This document shows positions 58,111-64,000 of a stretch of DNA of 64,000 nucleotides, piece by piece. Made by a program: the position numbers and the translations under genes. The DNA comes from Echinarachnius parma (taxonomy: Eukaryota; Echinodermata; Echinoidea; Clypeasteroida; Echinarachniidae): NCBI GenBank assembly GCA_037951105.1, contig JBAMJV010001285.1, forward strand, positions 154,888-218,887. The letters run 5' to 3'. Within the stretch, counting starts at the first letter, position 1; each line of letters starts with the position of its first letter. The notes beneath the pieces were generated by a model. The model saw only the letters and a list, made by a program, of their open reading frames with translations. It ran no database searches and had not been told where the DNA came from.

Positions 58111-58385
58111 TTTTTAGAATCTCAAAGGGAATTGGTTTAATCATTGAACATTTGTTAGCATCATGGAGAAGTCACAAAGGATATATAGAGGGGGTGTAAA
58201 TTGGTCAGGATAGGAAGTTACTAGAGTACTGCGCCTTTCAGAGTAATGGGAATAGTGCGTGTGGTTTTTGTTGTTGCTTGTAAAATTAATGGGAAGTTTC
58301 TAGAGTAATGGGTCCCTCCAAGGAGTTACTGTGGTTGAACTGGTCACATCACGGGCGTAGCGACTTATGTAATACCTCTTCATCA

Positions 58386-58401
58386 GGGGGGGGGGGGGGG
58401 G
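58386..58401. repeat. poly(G) run
   Basis: Sixteen consecutive G. Confidence 0.9.
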
Positions 58402-58964
58402 ATGAATGAATAGATCATCCCCCCAGTTGAATGGGTATCAATGAATTTCTACTAGCCCTGGGCCAATGGGCCAGTGTTAGTGTACAGCCCTGATTTAATG
58501 CTTTGATGTATACAAATATTAAATTACCCAAAACAAACAGACCAATTTTTTACACAAAACTAACAATTTAATCTTACGATCAATTGTTTTATTGTTTTTA
58601 TAAAATAATTGATCATACAATCAATTGATTAGTCATACGATTGATAGTTAGAATGTTTATGTTATGGAGTCTAGAACCGGTTAATAAAATATTCTGGAAC
58701 TGCAGTTATTGTTTGCTAGTTTACATACATTTTTTCATACACATATTAATATTTCATAATGGAAAAAAGAGGGGAAAGTCAGAAAGGATTCTCTGGTTGA
58801 CGATGCTTTTCAAAAACGTGAAGGGGCTGGAGGAAATGTCAAATTTTCAATGAGGCAAGTTTCCTTAAATAAAAGTGAGAATGCCATTAACTTATTAAAA
58901 AAGTATCACTTATGGCCTCAAGGTGATACTTAGCTGTAATGAGAATACAACGTGAATTAGACCA
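58402..58964. other. unassigned AT-rich DNA
   Basis: A GGGCCAATGGGCCAGTG fragment near 58460 belongs to the GGCCC-rich family; an AATTGATCATACAATCAATTG-type inverted repeat (written short: CAATTG at 58582 and 58621) lies at about 58578-58645. No gene. Confidence 0.4.
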
Positions 58965-59279
58965 AGGGGGTGGGTGTTTCACAACGATCCTAAGTTGAAC
59001 TTAACTCTAAGTTGGACTTCAATTGTATGGAAAGCCATTAGTTTATTTGTAAAATTGTTGAAACAGTTATTTTGAAAAGGCATAAGGTTGATAAAATCAG
59101 TTCATTTTGTTATTAACAAGGAGCCTTGAAATGATTGATATAGTTTGTTGTTGGAAGTTTCAAATACTTGCATTTTTTGCTATTTATTATATTTTATTTC
59201 AAGGCAACAAAAGGCTTTCCATAGTTTTTAAGTCTAACTTAGAGTTTAGTTCAACTTAGGATTTTTGTGAACACCCCCT
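58965..59279. mobile_element. 315-bp MITE with about 50-bp TIRs
   Basis: AGGGGGTGGGTGTTTCACAA and CGATCCTAAGTTGAACTTAA at the left are matched inverted by TTCAACTTAGGATTTTTGTG and AACACCCCCT at the right. The TIR arms also contain CTAAGTT subrepeats. Non-coding. Confidence 0.8.
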
Positions 59280-59624
59280 AAGTCACCTAGATCAATTTAC
59301 CTTGTAGAGTAATATATATACCTGGTTTGCAGGTCTCATATACTGCTGTAAATATCCTATTTTTTGTAAATCCCTTTTTTGTTCAATGTCCCTTTTCATT
59401 CATTTAAGCCCCTTAAAATGAGACATTTTCTGGGATTTGTTTAATGTCTCCTACTTTTCCTGCAGACCACATTTTTGTTAATCATAAAAATAAAAAAAAT
59501 TGAAAAAAAGGTAAAACAAAAATACAAATCTTATAGGCAGAAAAAAATGATGTATAGATAGATACATTATTCAAGTATGATTTGAATGTTTACCTCGATC
59601 GATATGTACATATTGCTATTTTTA
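59280..59624. other. unassigned AT-rich DNA
   Basis: Leads into the tandem array. Nothing supported. Confidence 0.4.
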
Positions 59625-61160
59625 GACGGACAAAAACATTTGATACTGGTATGGAATTCACAGGATGTGGAAAGGTCAGACAGATCATTTCTGACAATAC
59701 GATATTACCATTTATTCAAATACTTATATTCATATTCATATATCAAATTGAAGAAAAAAAAAACTGAGAATGGGCCTTTAACCCTCTATGTTCTATAATG
59801 GAATTCACAGGATCAAGAAAGGTCAGACATATTAATTCTGACAATGGGATATTACCATCTATTCAAATACTTATATTCATATTCATATATCAAATTGAAG
59901 AAAAAAAAAACTGAGAATGGGCCTTTAACCCTCTATGTTCTATAATGGAATTCACAGGATCGAGAAAGGTCAGACATATTAATTCTGACAATGGGATATT
60001 ACCATCTATTCAAATCTTCATATTCATATTTTATATTAAATTGCAAAACTGAGAATGTACCTTTAACCCTATCAATTCTATAATTGCATTCAAGGTATCA
60101 GGAATGGTCAGACATATACATTCTGACAATACAATATTACCATCTATTCAAGTGCTCATGTTCAAATTGTATATTCATTCAAAACCATGAATAGGCCTTT
60201 AAGCCTCTAAATTCTATAATGGAATTCACAGGATCAAGAAAGGTCAGACATTAATTCTGACAATGGGATATTACCATCTATTCAAATCTTCATAAATGCA
60301 TATTTTATATTCATTTACAAAACTGTGAATGTGTCTTTGACCCTCTCAATTCTATAATTGCATTCAAGGTATCAGGAATGGGCAGACATATAATACCTGA
60401 CCTTACAATATTACCATCTATTCAAGTGCTCATGTTCAAATTGTATATTCATTCAAAACCACGAATAGGCCTTTAACCCTCTAAATTCTATAATGGAATT
60501 CACAGGATCAAGAAAGGTCAGACATATTAATTCTGACAATGGGATATTACCATCTATTCAAATCTTCATAAATGCATATTTTATATTCATTTACAAAACT
60601 GTGAATGTGTCTTTGACCCTCTCAATTCTATAATTGCATTCAAGGTATCAGGAATGGGCAGACATATAATACCTGACCTTACAATATTACCATCTATTCA
60701 AGTGCTCATGTTCAAATTGTATATTCATTCAAAACCATGAATAGGCCTTTAACCCTCTAAATTCTATAATGGAATTCACAGGATCAAGAAAGGTCAGACA
60801 TATTAACTCTGACAATACAATATTATCATCTAGATTCAAGGGCTTATATTCATATTTTATATCAATTTGCAAAACGTTCACTGTACCTTTAACCCTCTAA
60901 ATTCTATAATCCGATTAATAGGATCAGGAAATGAAAGGTCAGACTTGTAATTTCTGACAACACGATATTAAAATCTATTTAAGCGCGAATATTTATATTT
61001 CATATAAAATTGCAAAACTTTAAATGGGCCTTTAACCCCTCTCAATTCTATAACCCTAGGAAATTCACAGAACCAAGAAATACAATATTACCATCTATTC
61101 AAGTGCTATAAATATTCATAATAATGCAAAATACAGAATGCGCCTTTAACCCTCACAAAT
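59625..61160. repeat. 136-149-bp satellite with dimeric organisation
   Basis: Eleven units can be counted from the G(A/C)ATTCA(C/A) landmark (59653, 59801, 59948, 60085, 60222, 60360, 60496, 60636, 60772, 60912, 61061). Two subtypes alternate: ATGGAATTCACAGGATCAAG and TTGCATTCAAGGTATCAGG. The dimers starting at 60222 and 60496 are nearly identical to each other, so the array has higher-order structure. Common words: CAATATTACCATCTATTCAA, CCTTTAACCCTCTAAATTCT. Confidence 0.9.
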
Positions 61161-62689
61161 CTATAGCCAATTAGGCAAATTGCTGTTTGATAACTCAATA
61201 GCCTTGCAAGGTTCTTTAATAGGATGAATGATAATCATCGTTATACTACTGCCCCAATTAACATATTATTTATGAGAAAAAAACTGGTGGACCATAAACG
61301 AGAGTCTATGGGAAATCACCCATCTGGGAGCAATGGGGTTAATATTACACGCTGATTAATTATATGAAAAGATTGCATTTTTTATTGTCTCGCTTTTTAA
61401 ATTTTTTTATGCAGTTACATGCGTGTTTGTCCCCTGTGTAACCCAATAGTCCGTATACGCTTCACTGCATCCCAGAATCCATTTATAGTTTTCATGTATT
61501 TGATTGATTTTTTGTTTTTTAGGAGGGTGATTGCACTATTTCTGTACTTCATTCCAAACCTGTGGACAGAGATATGATTTTGATATAACACAGGTTATCT
61601 TGGCCATTTGTGATTTAATTAACGTCAAATTTTACTTGCCCAACTAGTCACTGGCCAAAATTATCTGGGCCATTATAATTCCATTAACATAAAATTTTAC
61701 TTGCCCGACTTGGAAATTGAATAATTATTACAGAATTTCCAATGTTTCCCATTGTTTAAGGGCCACCTTAATACAGACCTACTTTTAGTATTGGATGATC
61801 AGTAGAATAGGTATTTTAAGTTTTTTTTGTAATTTGCCGACTTGGCAACTAGACCAAAAAAATAAATAATAGTTTCTAGCACAGATAGAAATTGATACAC
61901 TTGTGTTTTATTTGCGTTGTCTTGTTGATTCAATGCTTTTTTTCCCTTCAAATTATCCTGTTGGGAGCGAATGCACCTGATGATAGTATCATAGTATCGT
62001 GTAACAAACATACGTGTCAGATTTTCTTCAAATGTAGCTCATGTTAACTTTCCCATGCTGCCCGTTTATATTATGTGCCTATAATACATGATTGTAAGCA
62101 AGTGCACTGTATACATTCCATCCGTTCCATCGGTGCACACATTTGCTTTGTTTTGTTAAAAATAAAAGCACTAATTAGTATAACATGGCCCATCTAGTAA
62201 AACAATAGGAATGAATTGGTGGTTGATATTTATCTCGCATACGTAGGATTATACTTTATAGAGGGTAAGGGAAATCCTGTATTGCTCTGCCGCAAAGCGT
62301 GGCCTAATTTGTTCCCCAAAGAGAACATTACTGTTGAGTGACACTGTGACACACCTCACGATCACGTAAGAACATACAATTATCCTTTCCCGTGGATAAG
62401 TCTTATCGCTTGTAATCAAATGGCATATTTCCAGTCCTTAAACAATCCCATTTCCCTCCCCATACGATGCTTGAGGTGGGAGGTCCACGTGATGGTTTAC
62501 GGATGAAGTCAAAAATTACCTGAACCATTTTTCCTCCCGGATTTTTTTCTCAGTCCCACCCAGAGAGTTTTAAAGGAGCTGCATCGCCGAAATGTTGAGG
62601 GCGCTTTAAGAAATGCACTTACTTGCCAGCAATATGATTAATAAATAATAACAATAGTTATATAATATACAGCGAAATTCACACGAGTA
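61161..62689. other. mostly unassigned AT-rich DNA
   Basis: About 61625-61765 holds TTTTACTTGCCCAACTAGTC and TTTTACTTGCCCGACTTGG, fragments of the GGCCC-rich family. TGTTGAGGGCGCTTTAAGAA near 62594 matches repeats at 62905 and 63086. No gene seen. Confidence 0.4.
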
Positions 62690-62830
62690 GGATGACGCTT
62701 TACATTACTATTGTTACCCTGGTCAACAGATACACACAATAATTATTCCTGCATGCAGAGTGTACGTTTTCTACTCCCTAGGGAGTATTCCAGCCATTCA
62801 ACGCATATGTAACCAGGCTGGTACGCTCGC
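62690..62830 (-). repeat. inverted copy of the 56470 repeat
   Basis: GACGCTTTACATTACTATTG, ACCCTGGTCAACAGATACAC and CTACTCCCTAGGGAGTATTC are the reverse complement, in reverse order, of the repeat at 56470-56710. Confidence 0.6.
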
Positions 62831-63200
62831 GAGCGTGAAACTCCACAACTATCTAGCATGTTTAGCCTAGGTGTTTATGAAGACGTGAAGTTGCCCAATG
62901 AGTTTTTTAAAGCGCCCTCAAGAGTTTAACGTATTACAATGACGCCTTCCTGTGGGCTCTTTCAAAAGTGCTGTCAACACATAGGCGCAATGTTTCATAT
63001 GCTGCACACTCTGCATATTATGTAGAAACATGTGTAAGCTTATCAAGCTAGAGAGTTGAATCTGCGTGGATGTGAAGTAATGCTTTAAAGCGCCCTCGAG
63101 AGTTCAACGTTATGTAGCTGCAGAGTGCGCAGTGTACATTACACAGCGCTTTCCTATGGGCTCTTTCAAAAGCACCTTCAAAACGAAACCTGAAATACCT
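62831..63200. repeat. duplicated TTTAAAGCGCCCTC module
   Basis: TTTAAAGCGCCCTCAAGAGT (62907) and TTTAAAGCGCCCTCGAGAGT (63088) are each followed by TC/TTAACGT and, further on, CTATGGGCTCTTTCAAAAG or CTGTGGGCTCTTTCAAAAG. Unit spacing is about 181 bp. Confidence 0.65.
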
Positions 63201-63483
63201 GAATGCTTAAAAAAAGAAAAGAAGACAAATATATACCGTAGTCTGTTTTATGTAATATTGTTGCCATTTGGGCAAGTAAAATTTTGATGAAATTTTGGTG
63301 GCCCAATGCTTATATAAGTTACTCCGGACCGGTAGGATATTGCTTATTTTGTGCCCTGGCTTTGCCAATGTTGATAGATTTATTTTATCCCGGAGGAATC
63401 ACATTTTCTTTGCTATTTTTCATTTATATTATATATTTCTGGTCAGTTTCTCTGTTTGAATTAGATTTATTTTAAACAAAAAA
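63201..63483. other. GGCCC-family fragment and unassigned DNA
   Basis: TTGCCATTTGGGCAAGTAAA and TTTTGGTGGCCCAATGCTTA (63262-63312) are family words as at 13890-13930. The frame at 63284-63475 overlaps it and is hydrophobic by composition. Confidence 0.4.
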
Positions 63484-63555
63484 GGGGCTTTGCCCGGGAA
63501 TATAACTCGAGACACCAGGAGTGCTAGACCAATGTTCTAACCATTGAGCTGGTAG
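63484..63555 (-). pseudogene. decayed tRNA-like sequence (SINE remnant or tRNA pseudogene)
   Basis: Read on the minus strand it begins CTACCAGCTCAATGGTTAGA, a good D-arm/A-box shape, and has GTCTCGAGTTATATTCCCGG where a B box (GGTTCGAxTCC) is expected, then CCCGGGCAAAGCCCC. The B box is degenerate (TTATATTC instead of TTCGAxTC) and the acceptor stem does not pair well, so it is probably not a working tRNA. A poly(A)-like AAACAAAAAA lies beyond its 3' side, at 63474-63483 on the complementary strand as T-rich sequence. Confidence 0.4.
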
Positions 63556-64000
63556 AAAGAAGAAACTTGTCTGCAAGCCTTGTAGTAAGACTGTGTCAAG
63601 AGGGCATGATGATATCAGGTCACGTATTTATAAATAGGTGCATAACGAAAGGATGTGTAGATGGATCCCTGTTGGATTAGTTTGTCTGTCGTAACAAGGT
63701 TTTGTGCACCTAGAATTTGTATGTTACTTTATTGCTAGAGACCAGTGGCTATAGTGCTACTTTGTATTTGTATCATAAACTGCCATAAATTTTGCTGTAT
63801 TGTAGTCTTTGTAGATGGGTCTCAAAAGGGTCTGAAAATGGTAAACTACATTGCGCATAGCAATTAGCATTGTACAACATTTTTTTCTTCTGATGAATCA
63901 TTATCAAAGGATAAAAAGGATGGTGCACTAGCTAGATGACCTTGTCCTACTTCTCAACCTGGCGTAGTCTTGTAAATCACAGACCTTATTATGCTATTTG
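63556..64000. other. unassigned DNA
   Basis: No feature recognised up to the window end. Confidence 0.4.

Overview
The window looks like nuclear DNA of a multicellular animal, most likely a marine invertebrate (echinoderm, hemichordate or cephalochordate would all fit). It is AT-rich and has no long conserved ORF and no operon-like gene packing. It is crowded with short non-autonomous DNA transposons, minisatellites, satellites, long poly(G)/poly(C) runs and microsatellites. The phylum is inferred from repeat style only; no marker gene is present. Nearly every long open frame is an artefact of simple or tandem repeats.

Genes. Two short segments look like real protein-coding exons on the + strand. 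One is a 66-nt first coding exon (6279-6344, starting MGNAQIHS, phase-0 GTATGT donor) below a CpG-rich leader. The other is a 99-nt internal exon (41953-42051) with a pyrimidine-rich acceptor, a GTATGT donor and symmetric 1-1 phase. If both belong to one gene, most of the window is introns, and at least one more exon must lie between them to correct the phase. Neither protein is recognised. Two weaker candidates (34522, 51345) are listed with low confidence.

Layout. 0-5 kb: fold-back repeats, a CGCGAA element, a TIR element with telomere-like internal repeats, GT-rich DNA. 5-6.4 kb: purine tract, then the promoter/first-exon region. 7.6-9.3 kb: a duplicated block with nuclear-receptor-like sites. 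10-15 kb: a 14-bp minisatellite, a 540-bp TIR element with a second one nested inside, and several MITEs. 15-19.4 kb: degenerate tandem repeats. 20-30 kb: a roughly 200-bp satellite array interrupted by a 3.2-kb transposon, a 0.7-kb insert and a GC-rich Harbinger-like MITE; a second 3.2-kb copy lies just beyond the array. 30.9-32.5 kb: two abutting MITEs, one interrupted by a 1-kb hAT-like element. 34.7-35.6 kb: an uninterrupted 373-bp TTC tract and a derived minisatellite. 36-56 kb: scattered MITEs, the second exon, and a few repeat-poor stretches that could be regulatory. 56-61 kb: an ATT microsatellite, a 173-bp tandem repeat, two clear TIR elements and a dimeric satellite. 63.5 kb: a decayed tRNA-like sequence.

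The most interesting system is the 3.2-kb element pair (20513-23734 and 26652-29881). Both copies end in GGGCAATTCC, are flanked by 4-bp direct repeats (CCTA and ATAT), carry no recognisable transposase, and contain many copies of a 13-bp motif, GTAATTCCGTTAC, including two copies fused into a perfect 26-bp palindrome. The termini resemble the internal motif, which suggests one DNA-binding protein recognising all of them. I also see three families with TTAA + AGGG ends (the arrangement reported for Kolobok-type transposons) and a GGCCC-rich hAT-like family.
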